Assembly (NCBI GenBank): GCA_910587805.1
Contig: CAJUNM010000001.1
Location: forward strand, 1 to 64,000
Reading direction: 5' to 3'
DNA from: an uncultured Christensenellaceae bacterium
GTDB lineage: Bacteria > Bacillota > Clostridia > Christensenellales > Pumilibacteraceae
DNA length: 64,000 nt
Made by a program: the position numbers and the translations under genes. The notes under the pieces are model-generated. The model was given only the letters and a program-made list of their open reading frames with translations, made no database searches and had not been told where the DNA came from. Positions 1 through 8,627 of this stretch are shown one piece after another. Numbering within the stretch: the stretch's first letter is position 1; every line of letters starts with the position of its first letter.

Positions 1-300
1 GCGGGGGGCGGTGTCGCTATCACGTCGCCGTCGTCGTATGCGGGGGGCGGTGTTGCTATCGTATCGCCGCCGTCATATGCGGGGGGCGGTGTCGCTATCA
101 CATCGCCGCCGTCGTATGCGGGGGGCGGTGTCGCTATCACGTCGCCGCCGTCGTATGCGGGAGGCGGAGTCGCTATCACGTCGCCGCCGTCATACACGGG
201 GGGCGGTGTTGCTATCACGTCGCCGCCGTCATACACGGGGGGCGGTGTTGCTATCACATCGCCGCCGTCGTATGCGGGGGGCGGTGTCGCTATCACGTCG
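1..300. repeat. 39-bp coding tandem repeat
   Basis: Seven complete 39-bp units begin at 1, 40, 79, 118, 157, 196 and 235, and a partial unit starts at 274. The array continues past the window edge. Units differ by a few substitutions, mostly at third positions of the minus-strand frame, and never in length, which preserves the 13-residue period. Confidence 0.95.
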
Positions 301-410
301 TTTGCTGCGGAAGAATCCGAAACAACAAAATCGGCATCGAACACGATGGGCGGCTCGGTGCCCTCTATTGTTTGTTCGCCGAGGTTTTTGTTGTCTTGAT
401 TGTTTGCCAT
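1..410 (-). CDS. Proline-rich 13-residue tandem-repeat protein, N-terminal part
   Basis: The frame starts at the ATG at 410 and stays open to the window edge, so the C-terminus is missing. The N-terminus reads MANNQDNKNLGEQTIEGTEP and is acidic, with no signal peptide. From about residue 37 it is a run of perfect-length 13-residue units (39 bp each; about eight units in 1-300) with consensus DGGDVIATPPPAY, varying only at a few positions (V/T, A/V). Synonymous changes between units and the exact 39-bp period support translation of this frame rather than the other frames that are also open here. A consensus promoter lies at 444-472. Long proline-rich, low-complexity N-termini like this often precede membrane or zinc-ribbon domains in Firmicutes, but that part is outside the window. 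Function unknown. Confidence 0.75.
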   Translation of the reverse strand, partial: MANNQDNKNLGEQTIEGTEPPIVFDADFVVSDSSAANDVIATPPPAYDGGDVIATPPPVYDGGDVIATPPPVYDGGDVIATPPPAYDGGDVIATPPPAYDGGDVIATPPPAYDGGDTIATPPPAYDDGDVIATPPP

Positions 411-443
411 AATTTACCCGCAATAAACCCTTCTTTATATTAC

Positions 444-472
444 ATAATACAATATTCGTCGCAAAATGTCAA
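444..472 (-). promoter_or_regulatory. Sigma-A promoter of the tandem-repeat gene
   Basis: On the minus strand TTGACA (467-472) is followed by a 17-bp spacer and TATTAT (444-449). The start codon is at 410, which leaves a leader of roughly 27 nt. The rest of 473-667 is AT-rich with short hairpins and no recognised gene. Confidence 0.75.
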
Positions 473-667
473 TAGCTTTTGCAATATTTTAGAAATATAG
501 ATATTTTATATTCGGACGGTAAGTTTTATACATGCCGGTTCATAGCGGCATGCGCGCAGCGCATTGTCGGCTTGACGCCGCATTTTCGTAAACAGCTCAA
601 AATAAAATTATAAAGCGCAGCCTTATCGTAGCGGAAAAGCTTGCAATAAATCAGCCTATGGCTGCCG

Positions 668-1708
668 TTAAAACATTAGGGTGTCGCGCAGCTCGCCCAG
701 ATACCACGACGGTCCGTCCATGACGATGCGGTCGAATTTCTTTTTCATTTTTTCGGAAATGCCCAAAACATAGAAATACGGAAGCACGTTGTAGAAGTAT
801 TCGGGGTCTTGCTCTATGAGCGTTTCCAACCTATCCTTTTCGGCTTGAACGAGGAATGTTTTGAACGCGTCGATCTCGCCGTAATACTTAAGATCCTCCG
901 CGCTGCGTATATCTATCATGCGCGACAAGAAAAACAGCACGACTATGCAAACGACGAGCGACACGGCGTACGCAACGCCGCTGTCCCAAGTCGACATAAA
1001 GATCACAGCCATGCCCGGCAAACCGCTCCACAAAGTAAAAAACGGATACATCATATACTGCGCCGCAGTGCCGTGCTTTGCCAATTCGTCGCGGGCAAAA
1101 CGCAAAACCAGCACGCCGGCGAACGGGAAAATTCCCGCAACGTAGCCCGCGCTGTTGTTCGCAATACCAAGTATGACTGTGACAACGGCGAGCAAAGCTA
1201 TGGCGAGCGCGGTGCACGATATATATAACCTTTGCGACAGTTTTGAGGGCACGCGCTCGGCGTTACATTCGCAACCCGCGGTAAAGCTTTCGTAACACTT
1301 ATCGTACGAGCTTTCGGCGGCAAGCGTGTAAAAGACTTCCCCGTCCGCAAACAATCCGTTAAACAGTTCGCACTCATCCTTGAACGTATCCGCATCGAAC
1401 GCGCCTTGCTCGGGCGGCTCGATGTCTTTGAGCTTAGTCAGTTTAAGCCCGCGTTTGCAGTCTTCCTCTATGGAAACGAACCCGCGCGACGCCCAATAGA
1501 GCATGATCGCCGAAAATATATCGCGCGAATCGGCGCTTTTGCCGCTGTACTTGAGCATAACGTCGATCGGCGACGCGCCGCGCGGAGGATAATACGTAAC
1601 GGGCCGCACGGCGCGGCGTCTGTCAACCGCGCCTTTAATAATACACGCGATAGGCAATATCAGCACGAGCAGCGCAAAAACCAAGCATATAACGGATGCG
1701 GCGCTCAT
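668..1708 (-). CDS. DUF2207-like membrane protein (cytosolic-half paralog 2)
   Basis: This 346-residue protein has one N-terminal membrane helix (about residues 5-27), a soluble part, then a block of three to four hydrophobic helices (about 160-275) and a soluble tail. The segment YYPPRGASPIDVMLKYSGK with following LYWASRGFVSIEE matches the conserved start of the cytosolic half of DUF2207 membrane proteins. The usual signal peptide and large extracytoplasmic beta domain of that family are absent, and full-length members are normally 500-600 residues. The ATG overlaps the stop of the upstream paralog as ATGA (1705-1708), so the two are translationally coupled. The biochemical role is unknown; family membership is inferred from motif similarity only. 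Confidence 0.65.
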   Translation of the reverse strand: MSAASVICLVFALLVLILPIACIIKGAVDRRRAVRPVTYYPPRGASPIDVMLKYSGKSADSRDIFSAIMLYWASRGFVSIEEDCKRGLKLTKLKDIEPPEQGAFDADTFKDECELFNGLFADGEVFYTLAAESSYDKCYESFTAGCECNAERVPSKLSQRLYISCTALAIALLAVVTVILGIANNSAGYVAGIFPFAGVLVLRFARDELAKHGTAAQYMMYPFFTLWSGLPGMAVIFMSTWDSGVAYAVSLVVCIVVLFFLSRMIDIRSAEDLKYYGEIDAFKTFLVQAEKDRLETLIEQDPEYFYNVLPYFYVLGISEKMKKKFDRIVMDGPSWYLGELRDTLMF

Positions 1709-2727
1709 AACAAACCTCCTTCCGTGCCTTTATACCAAGCGGGAAGCGCGGCGGGTCTCAGTTTTTTTGCGGTGAACGGCTTTATGCCGAATGCGTACAA
1801 ATACGGCAGCGCGGCGTAGTAATCTACGTCGCCGGCAGTAGCGCGCCATAAAAATTTACGGTAGTTCACAAGATCGGAATAATCGGAAAGATTGTTCTTT
1901 TCGCGGTAGTCTACGAACTGTATCAGCACGAACGAGCCTAAAAACAGCATTACCGACGCGGCATACGATATACCGAGCGGATCGAAACTCCATGTCGTCA
2001 TGCCGATCAACGCGCCTATCGGCGCGCCCAGCCACATCGAGCACCAGACCATGCGGAACGGCAGCGGTATCTCGCGCATGAACCGAAGCACGAAAAATCC
2101 GAGCATTGCTATAAACGGGAATATGATCGCCGCGCCTACGCCGTCCAGCGTGAACCACAGCGCGGCTATAAACAACGGCGCGATCGATAAAACGGTGGTA
2201 AACACTTTGAGCGCATAATGCACAGACGAATACACTCCGTCGTCCTCGCGCACCGAAAACGATTTGTTGATTTCGTTCCAATCTTTCCTTTTTACAAGCG
2301 AACGGTTAATATCCACCGTAACTCTTTTCTTTATGCCGAACACTTTGTTAAAAAGTCTGCGCTCGCGCACGTACGTGCCGCGATCGAAAAACACGGCTTT
2401 GGGCGAATCGTGATCGGGCATGGTCGATTTTTTAACGAGCGTCACTCGGCGCGCGTCCACATACTCGACGCTTATCAATCCGCGCTCCGCCCAATGCACT
2501 ATAAGCGCGCGTGTCAGTCGCGACGGGTACGTCTTACCTATGAATATACGTTGAACGTCGAGCGGAGAAAAACCTTTCTTCAGCTCGCGCACTTGTTCGC
2601 GCTTTACGTTGCGCATGGCGCGACAACCGAAAAACAGGGCAAGCCCCGCAACCGATGCGATACAGCCGTAAACAAGTCCCGCGAAAATATAATATACATA
2701 TTCGGGCGCACAGATCAGCACGTTCAT
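1705..2727 (-). CDS. DUF2207-like membrane protein (paralog 1)
   Basis: A 340-residue membrane protein beginning MNVLICAPEYVYYIFAGL with an N-terminal helix, then a motif FSPLDVQRIFIGKTYPSRL and WAERGLISVEY that lines up with the YYPPRG...YWASRGFVSIEE segment of its downstream neighbour. The C-terminal half has several hydrophobic helices. The start was chosen at 2727 because it forms a 4-nt ATGA overlap with the radical-SAM gene stop; the frame is open much further upstream but that part is antisense-like Arg-rich shadow inside the radical-SAM gene. It forms a coupled three-gene unit with the activase and paralog 2. Why membrane proteins follow an RNR activase is unclear. Confidence 0.65.
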   Translation of the reverse strand: MNVLICAPEYVYYIFAGLVYGCIASVAGLALFFGCRAMRNVKREQVRELKKGFSPLDVQRIFIGKTYPSRLTRALIVHWAERGLISVEYVDARRVTLVKKSTMPDHDSPKAVFFDRGTYVRERRLFNKVFGIKKRVTVDINRSLVKRKDWNEINKSFSVREDDGVYSSVHYALKVFTTVLSIAPLFIAALWFTLDGVGAAIIFPFIAMLGFFVLRFMREIPLPFRMVWCSMWLGAPIGALIGMTTWSFDPLGISYAASVMLFLGSFVLIQFVDYREKNNLSDYSDLVNYRKFLWRATAGDVDYYAALPYLYAFGIKPFTAKKLRPAALPAWYKGTEGGLL

Positions 2728-3416
2728 TCTCCGCGTATCTCCGCATTGGGCACGAACCGCCGCGCAAGCGACAGATAATACTCGAGCGTCTCCGTAGACG
2801 GCGAGGTCAAAAGCTTGCTCGGCACGGTGTCGCGCATGACGAATTTTTGCAAATAGTATCTGTCCGCGCCCTCGACGAGCTGCGCCGCCCCCTCTATGCT
2901 CTTGCCGTCGAACAATTCGGCGGCTACGGTAGTGCGGAACTCGTACGCTACCCCCGATCCCTTGATCGTAGCTATAGACCGTTCTATGCGCGACATATCC
3001 AAATCGGCAATACCCGCAGTCTCGGCATAACGCTCGGGCGCATTCTTTATATCCATGGCAACATAATCCAATAAGCCTTGCGCGTACAGTCGTTCGAGCG
3101 CATCGGGCGCATACCCGTTGGTATCGAGCTTGACGAGATAGCCGAGTTCTTTTATCTTGCCCAACAGCCTGTCGAGATCGGAATATAACGTCGGCTCGCC
3201 GCCGGTCACGCACACGCCCTCGAGCACGCCGCGGCGTTTTTCCAAAAACGCGAATATCTCGCTCTCGTCGTAAATATCGACCGCACCGGACACAAGCTCG
3301 CTGTTATGACAGAACGGGCAGCGGAAATTACAGCCGGGCACGAACAGTGTGCACGCCGTATGCTCGGGATAGTCCAACAACGTGAGCTTTTGCAATCCGC
3401 TTATTTTTATAAACAT
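2724..3416 (-). CDS. nrdG: Anaerobic ribonucleotide reductase activating protein (radical SAM)
   Basis: This 230-residue radical SAM enzyme has the cluster motif C29-x3-C33-x2-C36 (CNFRCPFC) and a following TGGEPT SAM-binding segment. It resembles the anaerobic ribonucleoside-triphosphate reductase activase of the type that installs the glycyl radical in NrdD. The matching nrdD lies about 16 kb away at 19373-21763 rather than next to it. A consensus promoter (3453-3481) and an SD site (cggaggcg) precede the ATG at 3416. It is the first gene of an overlapping unit with two DUF2207-like genes. Related activases for pyruvate formate-lyase are a possible alternative, but no PFL gene is present here. 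Confidence 0.85.
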   Translation of the reverse strand: MFIKISGLQKLTLLDYPEHTACTLFVPGCNFRCPFCHNSELVSGAVDIYDESEIFAFLEKRRGVLEGVCVTGGEPTLYSDLDRLLGKIKELGYLVKLDTNGYAPDALERLYAQGLLDYVAMDIKNAPERYAETAGIADLDMSRIERSIATIKGSGVAYEFRTTVAAELFDGKSIEGAAQLVEGADRYYLQKFVMRDTVPSKLLTSPSTETLEYYLSLARRFVPNAEIRGE

Positions 3417-3452
3417 CGTCGCGCCTCCGTGATTTTCAGCCGTACGGATAAT

Positions 3453-3481
3453 ATTATACTTCCGAACGGCGAATTTGTCAA
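3453..3481 (-). promoter_or_regulatory. Sigma-A promoter of nrdG
   Basis: TTGACA (3476-3481) and TATAAT (3453-3458) on the minus strand are separated by exactly 17 bp. No NrdR-type box is visible around it, unlike the nrdD promoter. Confidence 0.85.
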
Positions 3482-3554
3482 ACGTTCGATTTGACGATAA
3501 CGCCGCTGCATATCTATCGCAATATCCGCGTCGGGTCGTTGCGTATCGCGATCG

Positions 3555-4022
3555 CTATTCGTTCTCGGCGATTTGCCGAATAAACTCTATCGCGTCGATC
3601 TCGCCCGAGTCTATAAGCAACAGTTTGTCGTTGTACTCGTCCACCGTATAGACCGCGCATTCGATCATGTATTCGAGCATGCGCGGCGAAACGAGACTGC
3701 CCGCGAAAGACGACGTCATGCGGAAAACTATCATGCCGCTTTGAACGTCGAGATCGAAACTGCCGTCGGTGAGCGAATAATTTATCTGCCCTACCGCGAC
3801 TGCGGCGTCGCGTATTTTTTCGGGTCTTATGTAAAACTGCTGCGGCGACAGCAATACGATCAACTGCTTTTCCTCGTCGACAGAGAGCTTGAAGTACATC
3901 GGCAAGTCGTCGCCCGAGTACGCGAATCCGTACGTGTTTTCGTCTTCTTTTCCGTAACTCAGCCCCATTTCGTTCATTGCCGAAAGCAGCGCTTCCCGCG
4001 CCGTTTGCGCACCGTTCATCAT
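3555..4022 (-). CDS. YbjN-like protein 2
   Basis: A 155-residue soluble acidic protein. It and the upstream gene are clear paralogs: both contain a block of the form VNFSLADGSFDF / INYSLTDGSFDL followed by FR(V/M)TS and a late EYNDKL motif. The pattern, size and predicted alpha/beta character match the YbjN / type III secretion chaperone-like superfamily, whose members act as small protein-binding or signalling proteins. Its start overlaps the upstream stop as ATGA at 4019-4022, so it is translationally coupled. It is the last gene of the pth-mfd transcription unit. Specific partner unknown. Confidence 0.6.
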   Translation of the reverse strand: MMNGAQTAREALLSAMNEMGLSYGKEDENTYGFAYSGDDLPMYFKLSVDEEKQLIVLLSPQQFYIRPEKIRDAAVAVGQINYSLTDGSFDLDVQSGMIVFRMTSSFAGSLVSPRMLEYMIECAVYTVDEYNDKLLLIDSGEIDAIEFIRQIAENE

Positions 4023-4495
4023 CGCCTCCCGTTGCCGAACAGTTCGGCAAAACGCGAAACGGTCAAGCGACCGAGCGCAACGTCGAACAGTTTGTCGTTA
4101 TACTCGTCGGTGATCACGAGCGCGTACGCGAGCATTCGGTACAAAGCCTCTTTGCCGAGCAAACTGTCGTAATACCCCGACGTCACGCGAAAACGCAGTC
4201 TGCCGCGCAATCGGTCGAAATCGAAACTGCCGTCGGCGAGCGAAAAATTTACCATGCTCGCAGCAAGCGCAACGTCGTCGCGACCGCGCTCGGGTACGGA
4301 AAAAGGACACTCGCACAGCATGACGAGCACGCGGTTTTCGGGCGACAGCCTAATGCTCACGGGTATGTGCAAGTCCTCGCCCACGCTCGTAAATTCCATG
4401 CGGTACTCGTCGTCGAACGCGGCATACTTAACGCCCAGCTCGTCGCACATTTGTTTCGTTGCGGCGTAAACCGCCTTTGTTCTTCTGTCGTCCAT
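4019..4495 (-). CDS. YbjN-like protein 1
   Basis: A 158-residue paralog of the downstream gene. Shared landmarks are the region VNFSLADGSFDFDRLRGRL, the FRVTS strand and the ITDEYNDKLFD helix. It starts two bases after the mfd stop and is therefore almost certainly co-transcribed with mfd. No signal peptide or membrane segment is present. The assignment to the YbjN superfamily is by pattern only; no catalytic residues are expected in that family. A link with transcription-coupled repair is possible from position alone, but unsupported otherwise. Confidence 0.6.
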   Translation of the reverse strand: MDDRRTKAVYAATKQMCDELGVKYAAFDDEYRMEFTSVGEDLHIPVSIRLSPENRVLVMLCECPFSVPERGRDDVALAASMVNFSLADGSFDFDRLRGRLRFRVTSGYYDSLLGKEALYRMLAYALVITDEYNDKLFDVALGRLTVSRFAELFGNGRR

Positions 4496-4497
4496 AA

Positions 4498-7400
4498 TCA
4501 GTCTTTATTCCCCGCCGCGCCGCGAGCCTGCTGCAAAAAGCGCGCGAGCGATTTAGCCGAATCGAATACGATAACCACGTCTTTCGACGCATTGAGCACG
4601 CCGCCGAATTTTTCAAAGCCTTGCGGTATATCGCGCGCATCCGCAAATTCGAGCTTCGCACCCGAGCGCAAAAGCGTGACCGCCGTCGCGTTTATCGCCG
4701 CGGCGAGGTTTTTCGCAAGCCCCACGTTGCACAGATTTTTCACTTCCTGCGGCACCGTCTCGTAAGCGTCTTTCAGTTCTGCGTACAGCTCGTCGCGTTC
4801 TTTGACCGAACCGAGCGCGGAGATCCTGCGGTACAGCTCCACTCGCACCGCGGCGTCGCAATAGTCCTTCGGTATGACAGCCGAAAAATCGACGCGCATG
4901 TTCGGGTCTTTTCTCGCGTGCACCGCCGCGCCCTTAAGTTCCGCCACCGCATCTTGCAAAAGTTTGCAGTACATGGCATAACCGACGCTGACCATGTGCC
5001 CGTGCTGTTCCGCGCCGAACACGTTGCCCACGCCGCGTATGCGCATGTCTTGCTCCGCTATCTTTACGCCGCTGCCGAGATCGGTATATCGCGCAACGGC
5101 GTCCAGCCGTTCCATAGCCTGAGGCGTGAGCTTTACGCCGCTGCCGTAAGTAAAGTACACCTGCGCAACGCGGTCGGATCGCCCCACTCTGCCCTTCAAC
5201 TGATAGAGCTGACTCAAACCCATGTTTTCCGCGCCGTAAACTATCATCGTGTTCGCATTGGGAATATCTATACCGTTTTCTATTATAGTAGTGGCGACGA
5301 GCACTTGCGCCTTGCCCGCCGCAAAAGTTTCGACCGCCGCCGTCATTTGTTTCTTGTCCATTTGCCCGTGCGCATACGTCACCTTGACGCCGTTCATGAG
5401 CGAAGACAACCGCCCCGCATACTCGGCGATACCGGGCGCGCCGCGCCCGACAACGTAATTGTACACGACGAACGCCTGCCCGCCGCGCGCTATCTCGCGC
5501 GTTATCGCGTCGACTGCGAGCGCGTCGCTGTACTCGGTAACGTATACTTGCGCGGGCAGTCTGCCGGTAGGCGGAGTCTCGAGCATACACACGTCGCGCA
5601 TGCCCGAAAGCGCCATATGCAGCGTGCGAGGAATGGGCGTAGCCGACAGCGTAAGAACGTTGACTTCGGTGCGGAGATTTTTGATCTTTTCTTTATCGGA
5701 CACGCCGAATTTCTGTTCCTCGTCGAGTATGAGCAGTTCCAAGTTTTTGAACTTGACCTTGCCGCTCAACAGCTTATGCGTGCCGCAAACGATGTCCACC
5801 GATCCGTCCGCAAGCCCGTCGAGAGTTTTCGCCTCGTTGCCTTCCACGCGCGAGAACGCCGCGACGTTTACGCCGAACTTTTCCATGCGCTCTTTTGTGG
5901 TGTTGTAGTGTTGGTGACACAATACGGTCGTAGGCGAAAGAAAAGCCACCTGCCCGCCTTCGCTGATCACCTTGAACGCTACGCGCAGCGCGACCTCGGT
6001 CTTGCCGAAACCGACGTCGCCGCAAACGAGCCTATCCATGATCTTGCCCGATACGAGATCGTCTACGCATGCGTCCACTGCCGATAATTGATCGTCGGTC
6101 TCGCTGAACGGAAAATCCGCGGCAAACTCGTCGCAAAGCGCGCTGTCCGCGCGGTATTTCTTGCCTTTGGCGTTTTCGCGCTTGGCGTAAAGTTCCAACA
6201 GATCGAACGCCATCGCCTTGAGCTTGGATTTGACCCGAGTTTTAGTGCGCTCGAACTCCGCGCCGCCGATCTTGTTTAGCTTGGGCGGGGTATCGGTAAA
6301 ATCGTACTTGCTGAGTCGACCCATGTTTTCCACGGGCACATACAGAGTATCGCCGCCGGCGTACCGCACGGTTATATAATCGCGTTCGTACCCGCCGAAA
6401 TCGACCGCGCCCACCGCCTCGCAAATCCCTATGCCGTGCGTTTCGTGCACAACGTAATCGCCCGGCTTGGGCAGTTCTTTCATGCCCGTGCGCCGTATCG
6501 ACTCGAACGGATCGCGCTTGATCCCGACGTTGCGCATGCCTATTACGACTGTATTTTCGGCAAAGAACACCCCGCCGTCCGCCGTGGGCGTTATATATTC
6601 CACATCGTAGCACTCGAGATCGTCGAGCGATTTTTTTACGTCCGCGCCGATAAACACGCGCATGCCGCGACTGCGCCATGCCGAAATATCGTCGATAAGC
6701 CCCGCAAAATTCTTGCCGTATGCGGGCAGGTCGAGGCTCTTGAACTTAAACAACCGCTCGGGCGCGAAAAATCTGTTCGCCGAATCGAACGAATGAAAGC
6801 ACAGCGCGCAATTTTTGCTCGGCGGCTCGGGCACGAGATTGCCGTCCGCGCACAGCGGAGCTTCGCCCGCTTCTATAAGGCGTTTGCTTCGCGCCGCATG
6901 CTCGCGGTAAGCGAACATGCAGTTATCGTAAACCGTTTTCGCTTCCTCTATGATAACGGGCATGCCGCAAAACTCGTCGAGAGTGGTGTGCGGCAGCAAC
7001 GGCAGAACGGTCTGCTCGCCGTCGGCGTCGCCGTTTTTCAATCGCTCCGCGAGCCTGTGCTCGACGGGTATGCCCGACGCGGATTTGCGCTTTTCGCCGA
7101 GTTTGACGAGCGCGTCGAACGCCGCGTATTTATCGCTCGAAACAAGTTCCGTCGCGGGATACGCCGCAAACTCCGAAATATTCACGCCCGCGGTCTGAGT
7201 AACTATATCGAGCGTGCGTATTCGCTCGCACTCGTAACCGAAAAACTCGATGCGCGCCGCTCTGCCGTCGGGAGTGCAAATATCCACTATGTCGCCGCGC
7301 ACAGCGAACCGCGACGGTTCGTCGACGTGCCCGCAACGCGTGTACCCCGCGCGTACGAGCGCCGACGTAAGCTCGGCGGTCTTGTAGCTTTTCCCGACCG

Positions 7401-7797
7401 AAAATACCGTTGTCGCGGACAGAACATCCGCGCGCGTCGGAATGATCTGCATTAACGCTTCCGCCGTGGTAACTACAACGTTGCACGCGCCGCTCGCTAT
7501 TTTATACAGCGCGCGCAAGCGTTGCCCGTCGCGTTCCGCACCCGCCGCGAGCAACACGTTGTTTTTTGGCATCAAAAGCTCCGCCGTCGGAAAATGCAAC
7601 GACAGTTCCACATACGCTGTGCGCGCGGAAAGCACGTCGGGGCATACGTACGTAAACCCGTCGAGCCCGCAACAAAAAAGCCGCGCGTCCGATTTGGTCA
7701 ACCCGAATACGGACGTGCGCGCGCCGCTTTTGACCGCGCCGAGCGCCTCGCCCGTTTCGCCGTCAAACTTGTTTATCAGTTCGCTTATACTAAGCAT
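4498..7797 (-). CDS. mfd: Transcription-repair coupling factor Mfd
   Basis: The 1099-residue product has the full Mfd layout. There is an N-terminal UvrB-like region (residues about 1-340), an RNA-polymerase interaction domain beginning near residue 445 (PGDYVVHETHGIGICEAVG), and RecG-like helicase domains with Walker A GDVGFGKT near 594 and DEEQKFGV near 690. Motif VI-like residues (QLKGRVGRSD) and a C-terminal TRCF domain follow. It displaces stalled RNA polymerase and recruits UvrA for transcription-coupled nucleotide excision repair. The start overlaps pth by 8 nt, a common Firmicute arrangement (pth-mfd). Length is slightly below that of Bacillus Mfd. Confidence 0.97.
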   Translation of the reverse strand: MLSISELINKFDGETGEALGAVKSGARTSVFGLTKSDARLFCCGLDGFTYVCPDVLSARTAYVELSLHFPTAELLMPKNNVLLAAGAERDGQRLRALYKIASGACNVVVTTAEALMQIIPTRADVLSATTVFSVGKSYKTAELTSALVRAGYTRCGHVDEPSRFAVRGDIVDICTPDGRAARIEFFGYECERIRTLDIVTQTAGVNISEFAAYPATELVSSDKYAAFDALVKLGEKRKSASGIPVEHRLAERLKNGDADGEQTVLPLLPHTTLDEFCGMPVIIEEAKTVYDNCMFAYREHAARSKRLIEAGEAPLCADGNLVPEPPSKNCALCFHSFDSANRFFAPERLFKFKSLDLPAYGKNFAGLIDDISAWRSRGMRVFIGADVKKSLDDLECYDVEYITPTADGGVFFAENTVVIGMRNVGIKRDPFESIRRTGMKELPKPGDYVVHETHGIGICEAVGAVDFGGYERDYITVRYAGGDTLYVPVENMGRLSKYDFTDTPPKLNKIGGAEFERTKTRVKSKLKAMAFDLLELYAKRENAKGKKYRADSALCDEFAADFPFSETDDQLSAVDACVDDLVSGKIMDRLVCGDVGFGKTEVALRVAFKVISEGGQVAFLSPTTVLCHQHYNTTKERMEKFGVNVAAFSRVEGNEAKTLDGLADGSVDIVCGTHKLLSGKVKFKNLELLILDEEQKFGVSDKEKIKNLRTEVNVLTLSATPIPRTLHMALSGMRDVCMLETPPTGRLPAQVYVTEYSDALAVDAITREIARGGQAFVVYNYVVGRGAPGIAEYAGRLSSLMNGVKVTYAHGQMDKKQMTAAVETFAAGKAQVLVATTIIENGIDIPNANTMIVYGAENMGLSQLYQLKGRVGRSDRVAQVYFTYGSGVKLTPQAMERLDAVARYTDLGSGVKIAEQDMRIRGVGNVFGAEQHGHMVSVGYAMYCKLLQDAVAELKGAAVHARKDPNMRVDFSAVIPKDYCDAAVRVELYRRISALGSVKERDELYAELKDAYETVPQEVKNLCNVGLAKNLAAAINATAVTLLRSGAKLEFADARDIPQGFEKFGGVLNASKDVVIVFDSAKSLARFLQQARGAAGNKD

Positions 7798-8356
7798 TGT
7801 TTACCGTTGCGGTCAGCTTATCCCAAGCCTTTCCTTCCGCCCAATCGGCGGCGAACTCGCACGCAAGAGTTATCGACGCGTCGATAACGGCGCGCTCCGA
7901 CGCATGGATATGCGACAGCACATAATCGGCGAGCGCCATGAAATTCGGCTTTAAGCCCGTACCTATTCGCACTCGCGCAAACTCTGTCGAGCCTAACTTG
8001 TTCACGATGTCGCGCATACCGTTGTGAGTGCCGGCGGAACCGTCGAGCCGCGCGCGCACAGTGCCTTTATGTATGTCTATATCATCGTACATAACGAGAA
8101 TATCCCGCGGAGCTATTTTATAGTACCGCGAAAAATACGCCACCGCGTCGCCCGACAAATTCATATACGTCAGGGGTTTTATAAGTATGACTTTGTTGTC
8201 GCCCGAGCCTACGTCCGTAACGAGCGCGTTGTTCTTTTTGCCGAAGACGGGCGCGCGAAAGCGCTCGGCGAGTTCGTCGAGCGCCATAAAGCCCACGTTG
8301 TGATAAGTGTCGGAATATCCGTCGCCCGGGTTGCCGAGCCCCGCTATCAGCTTCAC
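7790..8356 (-). CDS. pth: Peptidyl-tRNA hydrolase
   Basis: A 188-residue enzyme with the Pth signature GLGNPGDGYSDTYHNVGF, containing Asn9 and the catalytic His19, and the later YDDIDIHKGTVRARLDGSAGTHNG-type region with the conserved Asp. It releases tRNA from prematurely dissociated peptidyl-tRNA. Translation starts with GTG at 8356, just after the DUF1858 stop and preceded by aagg. It overlaps mfd by 8 nt, the typical pth-mfd coupling. Confidence 0.97.
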   Translation of the reverse strand: MKLIAGLGNPGDGYSDTYHNVGFMALDELAERFRAPVFGKKNNALVTDVGSGDNKVILIKPLTYMNLSGDAVAYFSRYYKIAPRDILVMYDDIDIHKGTVRARLDGSAGTHNGMRDIVNKLGSTEFARVRIGTGLKPNFMALADYVLSHIHASERAVIDASITLACEFAADWAEGKAWDKLTATVNNA

Positions 8357-8359
8357 GCC

Positions 8360-8566
8360 TTATTCGAGCGCGGCGTTGAGCTTAGCCACAAGCTCGTCAA
8401 CGTCGTTACCGTGCGCCGCAGCCGCTTCGCGCACGGTCTCACCGCGCGAAATGGGGCAACCCAAGCAGTGCATGCCCATATCGAAGAACGCCTGCTGCAG
8501 TTTCTCGTTTTCGGGATCGAGGCAGATCACCTCGTAGATCGTCATATCCGCATTGACCTTTTCCAT
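8360..8566 (-). CDS. DUF1858 redox disulfide-type protein
   Basis: A 68-residue protein starting MEKVNADMTIYEVI. The segment MGMHCLGCPIS carries the CxxC pair C34/C37, followed by ETVREAAAAHGNDVDELVAKLN. This matches the DUF1858 family (hybrid-cluster-associated disulfide redox proteins), often found next to redox or Fe-S genes in anaerobes. Here it sits between a thioredoxin gene and pth, which supports a thiol-redox role. A good SD (aaaaggag) precedes the ATG. Its substrate is unknown. Confidence 0.85.
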   Translation of the reverse strand: MEKVNADMTIYEVICLDPENEKLQQAFFDMGMHCLGCPISRGETVREAAAAHGNDVDELVAKLNAALE

Positions 8567-8627
8567 AATTATCTCCTTTTCGGCGCTGCGCCGAACGTTT
8601 GTTATTTATCGGTATCGGGTAGAAACA

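Noticed and set aside
1..300. CRISPR-like array
   Set aside because: The units are contiguous 39-bp coding repeats with no spacers, and no cas genes are present. No CRISPR array was seen elsewhere.
11..412. Plus-strand Arg/Ser-rich open frame across the 39-bp repeats
   Set aside because: A 39-bp repeat without stops keeps several frames open. The minus frame starting at 410 has a promoter, a non-repetitive N-terminus and synonymous variation; the plus frame has none.
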